From Epiperipatus broadwayi (lineage: Eukaryota; Onychophora; Udeonychophora; Euonychophora; Peripatidae), in contig JAQFVV010012496.1 of NCBI GenBank assembly GCA_028023455.1, positions 248,001 through 312,000 of the forward strand: 64,000 bases of DNA, read 5' to 3'. The position numbers and the translations under genes were made by a program. Shown here piece after piece: positions 22,931 through 34,108 of the stretch. Each line of letters starts with the position of its first letter. The first letter of the stretch is position 1. The notes below the pieces were generated by a model. The model did not search any database, was not told the DNA's origin, and was given only the letters and a program-made list of their open reading frames with translations.

Positions 22931-23034
22931 TAAATTATTGCAGAAATATCTATTGAAATATATATACGCTATATGTATGAAATTGTTTAAAGTAAAATTA
23001 TATATATTAAGTGAAGTTCAATCACAATATAGTT

Positions 23035-23190
23035 TTAGTAGGCTTTTTTTTTTCAAAATAAAGATTTCCAATAAAAGCAAAAATGTTAAACATTTTTCAT
23101 TTAAAAGAATATTTTATATTTTTAATCACTTATATATACATATATTCTTATGTACACATACTAAATATAATATATACATAAGAGGTATAC
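23035..23190 (+). repeat. Direct repeat flanking the LINE, right copy
   Basis: Counterpart of 21060-21218, with the same TTATGTACACATACTAAATA core. Confidence 0.6.
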
Positions 23191-23715
23191 ATTTTAACTT
23201 ATAGAAAAATTATCTAGTAATATATATATATATATTGTACTATTTTTTGCTTGCTCATTATTTATTAGATGTGAACGGCTTGATGATTAGGTTTGTATAT
23301 CTATTAAGAATATATCCATTACCTACCATGCCCACACTTAATCTATATTAATATATATAACCATTTAAGCTTTAGTGTAAGCATTGTATATTTCTAGGTA
23401 ATATGGCCCTAATTATAATGAATTACTTATACACTCTTGTGAAAACTAATCAGCACTTACATGCAGTGGTTAACATTATCTATTTAGGTCTTAGAAAGTA
23501 AGAACAATTTAACCTATTTAAAATAGATGCTAATAACTTTCACTCCCATTGTTGCCTTTAATAGTTTAAATTTATTTTTCATAAGGCACTAGGATTCTGC
23601 TTAGACATCACTATTGAATTGACAAAGGGGTGACCCTACCCTGTAATACAAATCCCCCCTTTAACACAAAGGAACAGATAACCACATATATTAAACCTAT
23701 ACTGCATACATTTTA
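23191..23715. other. AT-rich stretch without recognisable genes
   Basis: A short (TA)n at about 23219-23235; otherwise nothing supported. Confidence 0.5.
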
Positions 23716-23725
23716 GATGAATTAA

Positions 23726-23815
23726 TGGAAGTGAATTATATATATATCTTGAGACCCAGAATAATACCTGAAGTGAATTATATATATATCTTGAGACCCA
23801 GAATAATACCTGAAA
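23726..23815. repeat. Two-copy tandem repeat, period about 42 bp
   Basis: GAAGTGAATTATATATATATC followed by TTGAGACCCAGAATAATACC occurs at about 23729 and 23770. Confidence 0.85.
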
Positions 23816-24230
23816 TACAATAAAGTGTGTTGGTATCAACAGTTGAATTTTTCAAAGAAGATTGCCGAGAGAATACATTTTTAGAGGCTTAAACAAAGAC
23901 ACATTCTAATCTTTTTCTTTTTTTAAGAGCATATTTATTTTAACTCAGCAATAATAAAATGTAATATAATAATTATAGAGATTTCTGGGATCCGTTAATC
24001 ATATTTATAGTTCATTAGGATTGATTAATTATATATCTTTCTTTTTTTTTTGTTTACATGGTATGTGGACTATCTTAAAAGTTACTTCAATAAATATTAT
24101 GAGATCAAAGTTTAATTTCTTATGGTAAGATAGCTCAGTAGAATAGTTCTTTGGAAATAAATATAATCCTCAGCCCTTTACGCTATGATCTGTATGTTGT
24201 TCTAGTTTTGATGTGATGCTTCTATTTCAG

Positions 24231-24300
24231 GAATGATGACTTCATTCTTCTAAATCATTATACGGATGTCCAAGAGAAAAGAAAGACCAGTGATGTACAG
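24231..24300 (+). other. Possible isolated exon
   Basis: A pyrimidine-rich tract ending TCTATTTCAG precedes a 70-bp open segment ending TGTACAG, which is followed by GT. It translates without stops as a mixed-composition peptide beginning NDDFILLNHYTDVQ. The composition is less AT-biased than its surroundings. There is no homologue I recognise and no partner exon in the window, so this could be chance or a fragment of an old element. Confidence 0.2.
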
Positions 24301-24762
24301 GTGTTTTACCCACCCATTTGAAATTGGAAACTGTCACAGGGTAATTCTGCATCTTGTGGAATATCCAAGAAAAAAAGACCCCTTTATTCATGTCTGTCTG
24401 TTTTATGTCCCCCAGAAAACTCATCAGACATGTGTATGTTTAACACCTCCTGAATTCTTTTGTTAAACTTTTATGTTTCATTAGATTTTTGCTCTCAGTG
24501 TTCTCTTTTTTGTAACTATTGCAGTCATATTTAATTACCAATGTCATACTCAGCAGAACTTTTATCAACATTTCAAATCAGTCGTCACTTTTATTATTTA
24601 AATTAGCCTTCTTTTTCTTTATTAAAAGAAAAAAATATATAATTTATTATATGTATTATTTTATATATATACAAATTCACCTAACATACTTTTCTTTATA
24701 TATATATATATTACATCCTCAGCAAAATCTTAAATTCAATTGCTAACATGCCATGCATGATT
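24301..24762. other. Stretch with short overlapping frames, no gene called
   Basis: Frames of 60-66 codons exist on both strands at 24242-24466. Neither shows a domain, and they overlap each other. Confidence 0.4.
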
Positions 24763-24763
24763 G

Positions 24764-24794
<31 letters not shown>

Positions 24795-24802
24795 CGTATA
24801 AT

Positions 24803-24840
<38 letters not shown>
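24764..24840. repeat. (TA)n microsatellite
   Basis: Two TA tracts separated by CGTATAATCTT, directly left of the PLE palindrome. Confidence 0.95.
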
Positions 24841-24844
<4 letters not shown>

Positions 24845-24876
24845 ATTACAAGCATAAAGCTAAACTAGTCAATATA

Positions 24877-26067
24877 AAATCAAAACTACCCCAAATCTAA
24901 AATTAAACCAGACCAGAATAAAAATAATATTAAAACACAACCTAAGGTTTCACTGCTACAAGCAGACTTCTCAAGTGTAAAGAAATAATAAAAAAACACA
25001 ACTTATATATACTATTAAAAACTACCCACAAATCCATTCACTTCCCATCCACCCTTAATATTAAAAGAACTCTTAAATAAGTTAATTGCTTCAGAATCAT
25101 AAATTTTCAATAATAAAGACTCTTTAATTCTTCTTTTGATTTCATTTCTCTCAAAGAAGACAACCTTAGCTTCATCAAAATCAATAGTGTGGCCTGTATC
25201 TTTTTCATGGACATACAAAGCAGAACTAAGATATCTATTTTTAACTCTACTTTTATGAACCTTTACTCTTTCATTTAAACTCAAACTACTCTGACCTATG
25301 TAAACCTTCTTACAAAATAAACAAGGAATAAAATATACCACACCAGGAATAGTCTTTCTATCAAAAACTTCCTTTGTATTATTCAATAAATTATTCAATG
25401 TAACACCCCTTTTCCAAGCAATTTTCTTATTTCCAAACAATTTACTATTTCTACACACAATTTTATAAGAAGACAATTTAAATGGCAAAGAAATAAAATC
25501 ATATTTTTCTTTAACCTTTACATCCTTATAAATATTACTATTAAATAAAATACTTTTAACAAATTTATCAGAGTATCCAACACTTAAATAATCTTTATAA
25601 AATTGATATTTCTGAAACAAAGCTACCCCCCTAGAATTATTTAATTTAATATTCCTATGACAATAATTCCTTAAAGCAGCTACTTTATGAGATACAGACT
25701 GATAGCTATCAGGTTTAATTATAGATCTTAATTCTTTACTTTTAACTAAATGGCTGCACAATAAACAATTAGTTTCTATATTTCTAATCACCAAAAGATC
25801 TAAAAATTTTAACTTACCAAAATCTAACCCCCCTCCTTCTAACACAAATTTTATAGAAGGATCAAAACAATTAAACTCATTTACAAATTCCTTCAATTTA
25901 CCATTCTCAACAACAAATAAACAATCATCAACATATCTGACAAATAATTTTACATATAAACAATTCTTTTTAATAATAATTTCCTCTTCCATAAAACTAA
26001 TATAAACTGAACATACTAAAGGAGAAATAATATAACCTATTATCCACCCTTCCTTAATCTTATAAAA
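24877..26067 (-). mobile_element. Penelope-like element, 5'-truncated, left arm of palindrome
   Basis: Minus-strand 3' part of a PLE. The 3' untranslated region holds TTGAGAAGTCTGCTTGTAGC followed by AGTGAAAC, a block resembling a decayed hammerhead. The element stops upstream at the palindrome centre, so the N-terminal part of the reverse transcriptase is missing. Its mirror image is at 26090-27283. Confidence 0.85.
25015..26035 (-). CDS. PLE polyprotein fragment: reverse transcriptase C-terminus plus GIY-YIG endonuclease
   Basis: An uninterrupted frame of 325 codons from the first ATG at 25992, open upstream to the palindrome centre (GWIIGYIISPLVCSVYISF, matching the RT motif GxxxSPL). Next come the catalytic VRYVDDCLFVV at residues about 19-29 of the ATG-started frame, an FLDLLVI block at about 63-69, a basic linker with a CLLC pair, and then a GIY-YIG-type nuclease: GVVYFIPCLFCKKVYIGQSS at about residues 219-238, followed by LNERVKVHKSRV and LYVHEKDTGH. 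In PLEs the reverse transcriptase primes on nicked DNA made by this nuclease. The N-terminal RT motifs are absent, so this copy cannot encode a full enzyme. Start choice is arbitrary because the gene is truncated. Confidence 0.9.
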
Positions 26068-26089
26068 AAAATTTTACTTATAAAGGTAA
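26068..26089. other. Centre of PLE palindrome
   Basis: A 22-bp spacer between two nearly perfect inverted arms of about 1.19 kb. Confidence 0.85.
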
Positions 26090-27281
26090 TTTTTATAAGA
26101 TTAAGGAAGGGTGGATAATAGGTTATATTATTTCTCCTTTAGTATGTTCAGTTTATATTAGTTTTATGGAAGAGGAAATTATTATTAAAAAGAATTGTTT
26201 ATATGTAAAATTATTTGTCAGATATGTTGATGATTGTTTATTTTGTTGTTGAGAATGGTAAATTGAAGGAATTTGTAAATGAGTTTAATTGTTTGATCCT
26301 TCTATAAAATTTGTGTTAGAAGGAGGGGGTTAGATTTTGGTAAGTTAAAATTTTTAGATCTTTTGGTGATTAGAAATATAGAAACAATTGTTTATTGTGC
26401 AGCCATTTAGTTAAAAGTAAAGAATTAAGATCTATAATTAAACCTGATAGCTATCAGTCTGTATCTCATAGAAGTAGCTGCTTTAAGGAATTATTGTCAT
26501 AGGAATATTAAATTAAATAATTCTAGAGGTAGCTTTGTTTCAGAAATATCAATTTTATAAAGATTATTTAAGTGTTGGATACTCTGATAAATTTGTTAAA
26601 AGTATTTTATTTAATAGTAATATTTGTAAGGATGTAAAAGTTAAAGAAAAATATGATTTTATTTCTTTGCCATTTAAATTGTCTTCTTATAAAATTGTGT
26701 GTAGAAATAGTAAATTGTTTGGAAATAAGAAAATTGCTTGGAAAAGGGGTGTTACATTGAATAATTTATTGAATAATACAAAGGAAGTTTTTGATAGAAA
26801 GACTATTCCTGGTGTGGTATATTTTTAAAGATTCTTGTTTATTTTGTAAGAAGGTTTACATAGGTCAGAGTAGTTTGAGTTTAAATGAAAGAGTAAAGGT
26901 TCATAAAAGTAGAGTTAAAAATAGATATCTTAGTTCTGCTTTGTATGTCCATGAAAAAGATACAGGCCACACTATTGATTTTGATGAAGCTAAGGTTGTC
27001 TTCTTTGAGAGAAATGAAATCAAAAGAAGAATTAAAGAGTCTTTATTATTGAAAATTTATGATTCTGAAGCAATTAACTTATTTAAGAGTTCTTTTAATA
27101 TTAAGGGTGGATGGGAAGTGAATGGATTTGTGGGTAGTTTTTAATAGTATATATAAGTTGTGTTTTTTTATTATTTCTTTACACTTGAGAAGTCTGCTTG
27201 TAGCAGTGAAACTTTAGGTTGTGTTTTAATATTATTTTTATTCTGGTCTGGTTTAATTTTAGATTTGGGGTAGTTTTGATT

Positions 27282-27283
<2 letters not shown>
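26090..27283 (+). pseudogene. Penelope-like element, right arm of palindrome, frameshifted
   Basis: Mirror image of 24877-26067 with the same 3' end. Reading is broken into 26535-26828 and 26791-27144 and upstream pieces. Almost every difference from the left arm is a one- to three-base insertion or deletion in a homopolymer (near 26240, 26297, 26330, 26395, 26470, 26527, 26825). Only a few substitutions are visible (a TAT/TGT change near 26626 and C/T near 27213). Confidence 0.85.

Positions 27284-27318
<35 letters not shown>
27284..27318. repeat. (TA)n microsatellite
   Basis: Directly right of the PLE palindrome. Confidence 0.95.
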
Positions 27319-27320
<2 letters not shown>

Positions 27321-27469
27321 CTATAAGTGTCCATTCAGTTTAATGTACAATATAGTTTTATATTTTATTTACTGTGCCAATGCTAAAAAACTTAAAAAAT
27401 AATAAAGATAAAAAAATTGTTTATATTAAATGCTTTTATTAACCAGTACTAAAATGAGATTTGTTTTCA

Positions 27470-27600
27470 TTTTGGTGCTCCAGGAATTAATTAAGTCAAT
27501 CCTGACTTTCTGGATTTTCCCCTGCTTTTATTTCAAATTAAATCTAAAAACCCCAATTAAGGTTCCTGACTTAATTAATTTCTGGAGCCACCATGCTTTT
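27470..27600. repeat. Short inverted repeat
   Basis: TGGTGCTCCAGGAATTAATTAAGT is mirrored by ACTTAATTAATTTCTGGAGCCACC. Between them a TTTATTTCAAATTAAATCTAAAA block is directly repeated as TTTATTTCAAGTTAAATC. Confidence 0.7.
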
Positions 27601-27799
27601 ATTTCAAGTTAAATCTAAAATTCCCAATTATGGTTGAAGGAATAATTTTTTTTTTTTAGTGCACAGTTAATAAAGCATTTAATATATATATTTTTTTATC
27701 TCTATATTAATGTTGTCTTATTTATTAGATGATAGATGGCAGCTAAATTTTTCATGAACAATTTCATTCTACTCCATAAAAAAGAGTAAGAAATATGAC

Positions 27800-27990
27800 T
27801 TTTGTTTACAGTACAGGCTTTTTTATACCTGCACTTCTATATGTAATATATGGTGGGTTTGAACTCAGACTTTCACATGACTCACAATCATCCATGGTAT
27901 CTCATATTGCTGATAGACTTGATCACACATTTATCTTTTCGACATGTGTGTTGCGGGTTCACTTCCCAGCCAATGCTTTGATATATGAAA
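27800..27990 (-). repeat. Chimera: HHR-alpha end joined to SINE 3' half
   Basis: 27806-27935 matches the outer part of alpha elements (GTACAGGCTTTTTTATACC, GGGTTTGAACTCAGACTTTC, TATCTTTTCGACATGTGTG). It then changes abruptly to TTGCGGGTTCACTTCCCAGCC...GCTTTGATATATGAAAAAAA, the B box and A-tail of SINE family 1. The ribozyme itself is missing. The join suggests template switching during retrotransposition. Confidence 0.6.
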
Positions 27991-27999
27991 AAAAAAACT

Positions 28000-28395
28000 T
28001 ACTATTTACACGGGGTGGGGGTGGGGCGAGAGAGAAGAACCTAAAAAAAATTAATTATTGCAATTACATATAATATTTTTTTATGACAACATTATTCAGA
28101 TTCATTACACTCACTCTGAAACTCCTAGTTCTTGAGTCTTTTAAGGAAAAAGTGGGAATGTCTTAAAAAAGTATTCCGGCACTTATAGGTTTAAAACGAC
28201 TATTAATTTTTAAAAAATTAAACAGTATTCACCCAACAAAATTAAACTAATTTATTTGTGAATGTTGATAAAAAGAGCTAAATTTTAAAAAAGGTATTAA
28301 AAATAAATAAAATTTTAATTTATTACATTTACTTGAAATGAAGGAGTTTTGTGCTGAATATAATAATGAAAACTTCAGCCCTTTATCTTAGAACT
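28000..28395. other. AT-rich stretch without recognisable genes
   Basis: A GGGGTGGGGGTGGGGCG block near 28013 is the only non-AT feature. Confidence 0.5.
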
Positions 28396-28605
28396 TAAAA
28401 CAGGCAAACTCTTCATACAGTAATGCCACTCAATGCCAACCAGAGTAATCAATGGATGCCAGAAGGCTTGTGCATAAAATCCCCATCTAGTGCCTACTCA
28501 TACAATATCCCCAGACTAGTTTCTGGATTGTGGCCTTCATCAGTGAGGAGCTTTGTATCTGAGAGCACTGCACCTAGGTCTTAGGATCTAATGTGTATAA
28601 AATTG
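28396..28605 (-). repeat. HHR-beta element, single arm
   Basis: The left half only: GCAAACTCTTCATACAGTAATGCCACTC, CAATGGATGCCAGAAGG, GTGCATAAAATCCCCATC, the ribozyme, and CTGAGAGCACTGCACC. No facing arm follows. Confidence 0.8.
28503..28559 (-). ncRNA. Hammerhead ribozyme motif beta, core intact
   Basis: The minus strand reads CTGATGA, A, GGC(CACAA)TCC, A, GAAAC, TA, GTC. Helix I TCCTCA/TGGGGA is perfect. Helix II has one mismatch at its loop end. Confidence 0.75.
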
Positions 28606-28701
28606 AAGAAGTAGTGATAATGTGATGTTTAGTGGTTTATCCTTGAACGTATATGCTGTTTTACAAATTGTAGTGTTTGATTATATATGCTGATTTAGAA
28701 G

Positions 28702-28705
<4 letters not shown>

Positions 28706-28734
<29 letters not shown>
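28706..28734. repeat. (TA)n microsatellite
   Basis: Left boundary of element D. Confidence 0.9.
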
Positions 28735-28737
<3 letters not shown>

Positions 28738-31700
28738 AACCAAAACATCTCTGGAGCCAGCCACGTTGATGGCTCACAAAGGTGGTAACCAACCTTCCAT
28801 CACCCCTCCAACTACCCATCATCATGCTGTACTTGTTGCGGCACTATAAATTGTAACCGTAAATTGCGTGGTCTCAACTACATCACGTAAGTGCACTAGG
28901 AATTACAACCTTGGTCACTGATCAACTCTCATTGCACATTATCAGCTATTAAGAGCTGTATCCAAAAGCATATCATACTATTTATTTTATGCACAAAAGA
29001 CCACAATCAACATCTGGGGCAATTTACTACAGACAAAATTAATGAATTAACCTAACTTTTTATAATTTATTTGATCGCAGCCAGGGTATACCGTGAAGAC
29101 CTATCATAGTATTATTATAAAACATATTAAACAAATTATAAGTGCAATTTTATCACCCTTAAACCTCAATTTGCGATTTTTATGGTATGCGACCCTATGG
29201 CCGACCATGTACAAGATAGTGTACTTTGTGGAATTGTATAAAATTATGAAACTAATACATCATCTATGTGATTTCTAATACAGATGCTAGTCTAGGTAAA
29301 GCTTTGCAATTAAAAAAATGAATACTTGGGTTCTTTTATAATTTAGTATATCATTGAGACTCTTATTGTTTTGACGAATATAAATTTAAAATTGTTAAGT
29401 AAAGATATTTGATCGTGAAATTATTTGATAAATCTGTTTATAAGCTTAATAATTAATTTGTACTTTAGACTAGAATCAACTACGCAAAGCCACAATGATG
29501 GAAAAGGTAAATGGGATTTTATTGTACCCTGCCAATCATATACAACCAAAGACGAAAAGCATCTTAATGTTTTCTCAAAAAATATTTATAAACTCTTTCT
29601 ATCATGTAGACAATAATATGTACTTAAATGTATGCTCTTCACTGTATGCTATATCCAAAGTTTATTATTTCTGATGTTATGAATGACATATAGCAACGGC
29701 ACAGTAAGTTTAACTATAAATCAATCTTTATTTACAAACTTTATGAACAATAAATAGTTTATTTCAATATTTAAATAAAACATAACCAAACAAATAAAAT
29801 AAATAAATGATACTTCAATAGGCTTTCTTCAGTACATTTTGTAGGTATAGTTTTAACAAAACCTAATCATACCTTATTTCACTCTACTATAATGAACATT
29901 GAGACAATTATTAAATTCAGCATCAACCTCTGAAAAACTAAACATCATTTCCAAATTCAATATATCCCTTCCATAAACTTATAATCATATAATAAATAAT
30001 ATGATGTATGTATGATTTCACTATCATGTAATAATTAATTAAAATGAAAATGTAAACTTACACTCTGGTAGATAATAATCAACTAACAGTTAATCATTAT
30101 GAAGTACTTGAATAGAATGTCCCGTTACCATTTGTTAATCTAAACAATAAAATTATGCTTACAAATGAAGAAGATGATTCAGCAGTCTAACTAAATACTT
30201 TGCCCAACTTATATCTGTGAAGCAAACATATTCCTGTGGATGTATTCATCTACACATAGGAATAAAATAATACTAAACGTTTTGCGTATTTAAACATTAT
30301 CATAAAGTCATACGTATAATCACAAAATTCCGCGGATTAACCACCAGCGCAGGAATATGTGTAAAATACAACATGGCAATTAAATAATCTGCGGATTAAC
30401 CACCAGCACAGATTAAAGCCCTTTAATATTCTAAAAACAAACATTATAATTTACTTCACAGTAAAGTGCAAAATCATCATCCTCAATTCTTCTGACTATT
30501 CAGAATATGCTAACACTTTAGCAAATGTGGGTTCTTGCTTAGTAAAATATTACAATAATCAGGACAGTTAATGTACTACTTATATTGCTTAAAATAAACC
30601 TGTGTAATATAATGTAAATAATATTGGAATGGGAATATAAATCTGGAAAGACTCACAATATCTCACAAAGATTAATACGTCTCATAAATTCATTATATCT
30701 TGTTTAAGCTTTTTCCGCTAGCGCTATTCTTTGAATAAATATGTTATTCAACCTTTATTAATTTGAATCTAACAAATATAAATTATGAACTTCATATGCG
30801 AGTTCATATAACGATAAAATTTAAATAAATGTATAATTCATTAATTATATAACATTTAACGGTGTGTGTGTGATAAAACTAAATGTAAAGCATTTATAGT
30901 TCAACACGTGAATTTTAACAGATGTGTATCACTAATTGGATTGTATAGTATTTATAATTCCTGATGGGATCCGTTGAATCCATGTACAATGTGTAGAATA
31001 ACTATTATATAAGGCAATAGCTATAGCTGTAGTTAAATTCCATCCATGCACTTATATCCATTTGACTAGTTATTAAGACAATATTAGATTAACGATTGCG
31101 TGGCTTTCCAAACATGAAACAATTCTAAACAAAATACGTAGAATTTAAATGAAAATGTTTTTCATAAAGTTATTAATCACTACATCCTGATCAAAAGTGT
31201 TTCAAGTTTATCCTATCCATGCAAGTATTTATTTATCCATTGCGTTAATCCAGGAATAACTATTTACAGCAACTAATTTATTCATTTTTAAACAGACAAT
31301 ACTATTATAAATAGCTCTAATTAATTTTGAAGAATATTATTGATCCAATTGTTGAACAAATTAACTAGCAAATATCAATGGCACTATAAAGTTAATTATC
31401 AATCAATATTATATTTTATTAGAATTAAAATGGAAATATTAAAATATTTTGATAGCTTTAGCATTTTATTTTAACTTAAACTTTTTTCTTTTTAAAAAAC
31501 AAATTTTCATTTTCATCAAACTTTTATGATTAAAACATTGATCTAATTTTTCCAAATTATAGATTAATAAACAATTTGAAACATACCAAATTCTTGCAGG
31601 TAATTCTTTCAAACTTAAACTGGGAAGCTCCGACATTTCAACAAATGTAATATTGGAAATACTATCGGTGATTTGATTCTGGGCCGTCCGACTTGAAAAG

Positions 31701-32270
31701 ATTTATAAATCTAGTGATCCATTTTAAGTAGTTACCACTAAATTATTCTATGTTTATAACAAATTTTGTGGTAATTTAGTTACTTATTAACGGTTTAAAA
31801 ATCAGCTCAGCAAATTTACAACATTTGCCTTTACCATTTTGTTCTTTTTTTCCCCAAAAGACAAAACTAACAGACGATATTCTCTTAGAAATTCGCGCTC
31901 TTTTCTTTTATTACATTGAGACGCCTACGCAATTGCAGTATTTATTTAATAATTTATTTTAATTGACTAAATGGTTTTGTAAATTTAATAGAAATAATAA
32001 TTTTAAGACTACTTTAAATAAATGAAAATAAAATATTATTTTTAATAACACTTTATCAAATTTTAATATGTTGTAAAAATTTTTTAAAAAGTTAAAAGTT
32101 TCCATATAAGTTAGCATATGGAACGAAGCAAATTGAAATTTATTAAAATAATTTCATAAAGTAATCTTTTCAAATACGAATCAAGCCAACCAAATCACCA
32201 ACAGAAGAAAGAGAAATTTTTATATAAGTTACATCAATGAATATATTTTCTACTAAAATATATGGTTACA
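28735..32270. mobile_element. Element D, 3.5 kb, non-coding, TGTAACCA inverted ends
   Basis: The left end TGTAACCAAAAC directly follows a (TA)n tract. The right end is TATGGTTACA, followed by TA-rich DNA and a (TA)n at about 32275-32292, giving 8-bp inverted ends TGTAACCA/TGGTTACA. The interior has no reading frame above about 63 codons. An internal pair GCGGATTAACCACCAGC at 30332 and 30391 is a local duplication. The block around 29700-29760 (minus strand AATAAAGATTG, then CTGTGCCGTTGC) loosely resembles the poly(A)-signal region of repeats A-C. It may be a non-autonomous DNA transposon inserting into TA; the transposase family is unknown. Confidence 0.5.
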
Positions 32271-32654
32271 GTTTATATATATATATATATATAGCAGCCA
32301 CTTGGTCATTCCAATTGCAAAGCAAAAAAAGGGGGAGGGACTTCTTTAGGGATAAGTTTTGCAATAACTACACAATCTAATCTGGATAAATGAGTCTGTA
32401 TATAGAACATGGTGATTTATTTTTCTGTGTATATGATATATTGTGATGCAACAGAAAACTTTTATTTGTGAAACATTTCAACACCATGTCTAACTAGATC
32501 TTTGATATATTTTATTGCATACCATATTTTTCCAATGGAAATAATAAACATTATATTTTTTAGAATATCTTTGTGATTATCCTTATGTAAATGATATCAA
32601 CATCTTCTTTGAAAATTGTGCTCAAGTTTACTAAAAAGCACCACTTTAGGAAGT
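32271..32654. other. AT-rich stretch with (TA)n at its start
   Basis: No gene is supported. Confidence 0.5.
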
Positions 32655-32747
32655 CAAGCATTCGTGGTCTAGTGGTTAGCATATCTGCCTTCTGAGCAGC
32701 TGGCCTATGTTCGCTTCCCGGTCAACACTTTGACATATGGAAAAAAA
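32655..32747 (+). repeat. tRNA-derived SINE, family 1
   Basis: TCGTGGTCTAGTGGTTAGCA fits a tRNA A box and D arm, CTGCCTTCTGAGCAG an anticodon-like stem, and ATGTTCGCTTCCCGG a B box and T arm. It ends CAACACTTTGACATATGG followed by an A run. It is too diverged for a working tRNA. Family members: 36571-36712, 52045-52140, and the half-copy near 27945. Confidence 0.75.
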
Positions 32748-33001
32748 CCCTACTTTAAAAAGTCTAATATAGTTTATTTGTTTTCTATATCCAATCCATT
32801 GAAGATAGAATTTTACAGCATCCAGAAAGTTGAAGAACATATAAAGTGGTTTTATGATTTTGCCATTGTATCTTTAAAAATTTTCTAAAACATAATTATT
32901 TATAAGGGACTTGAACTCAGACCTTTCAAACTACCCACAGCTATTCAATCCAGCTTATACAAACTGATATACATGATCACATTTATGTAAAAAAGGTAAA
33001 T

Positions 33002-33056
33002 GATTTCCAATAAATGTATTTCATGCTGAATCAGCACTCATCAGTTAGTCCAGATC
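33002..33056 (-). ncRNA. Hammerhead ribozyme motif alpha, core intact
   Basis: The minus strand reads CTGATGA, GTGCT(GATTC)AGCAT, GAAA, ATACATTTA-type helix III, TTGG. The outer GATCT stem pairs with AAATC, with one mismatch. Confidence 0.75.
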
Positions 33057-33482
33057 ACTATCTTCAACACATATATGCAATCACTGCTCAGTTTATATTA
33101 AGATAGCAAGTCTTCAAACTTTAATGGACGAGCTTCAATCTTCTCCACGCTCCAACTCTTCAGCCATCCATATCATTGAAAATACAGGGTGAAATCCTCA
33201 AAGCCCTTGATGCTGCTGATATTATTGTCATACCCATCTTGACCTTTGGTCAGTGTGACCCCTCATGCATAGGACCTCAATATGTCCATTTAATTACATT
33301 AAAGTGAAATGGCCAGAGTACTGGCTGAATAGGCAATAATTAAATACATGTATATTGTCTATACTAAACTTAATATAATTATAAGGGACTTGAACTCCGA
33401 TTTTCAAACTCCCCACAGGTATTCAATCCATCTTATACAACTGATATACATGATCACATGTATACATGTGAAAAAGGTAAAT

Positions 33483-33537
33483 GATCTTCAATATACATAT
33501 TTCATGCCGAATCAGCACTCATCAGTTGGTCCAGACC
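33483..33537 (-). ncRNA. Hammerhead ribozyme motif alpha, core intact
   Basis: The minus strand reads CTGATGA, GTGCT(GATTC)GGCAT, GAAA, helix III ATATGTAT, A, TTGA. Second ribozyme of the left arm dimer, 481 bp from the first. Confidence 0.7.
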
Positions 33538-33575
33538 ACCATCTCCAATACTCAGTTTAATGTGTTGGAGATGGT

Positions 33576-33630
33576 GATTTGGATCAACTGATGAGTGCTG
33601 ATTCAGCATCAAATATGTATATTGGAGATC
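33576..33630 (+). ncRNA. Hammerhead ribozyme motif alpha, one core change
   Basis: CTGATGA and GTGCT(GATTC)AGCAT are intact, but GAAA reads CAAA (G12 lost). Helix III ATATGTAT and the outer GATTT/AGATC stem remain. Confidence 0.6.
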
Positions 33631-34053
33631 ATTTATCTTTTTCACATGTATGTGATCATATGCATTAGCTGTATAATATGGATTGAATGGCAGTAGGGAG
33701 TTTGAAAGTCTGAGTTCAAGTCCCTTATAATTACATTAAGTTTAGTATAGACAGTATGCATATATTTAATTATTACATATTCAGCCTGTATTCTGTCCAT
33801 TCCTTTTCTGTGTAATTTAATGGACCTATTAAGATCCTATGCATGAAGAGTCAGACTGACTTAAGGTCAACATGGATATGACAATAATATTGGCATCATC
33901 AAGGGCTTTAAGGATTTCATCTTCAAATTGTCAATGATATGGATGGCTGAAGAGTTGGAGGGTAGAGAAGATTGAAGCCTTTCCATTAAAGTTTGAAGAT
34001 TTGCTATCTTAATATAACCTGAGCAGTGATTGTATATATGTGTTGGAGATGAC

Positions 34054-34108
34054 AATCTGGAATAACTGATGAGTATTGGTTCAGCATGAATTACATATAT
34101 TGGAAATC
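34054..34108 (+). ncRNA. Hammerhead ribozyme motif alpha
   Basis: CTGATGA, GTATT(GGTTC)AGCAT with a weakened stem, GAAT in place of GAAA, then TTGG and AAATC pairing with AATCT. Confidence 0.55.

Noticed and set aside
24120-24180. GGTAAGATAGCTCAGTAGAAT resembles a tRNA D arm
   Set aside because: No anticodon stem or GGTTC-type T arm follows, so no tRNA or SINE is supported.
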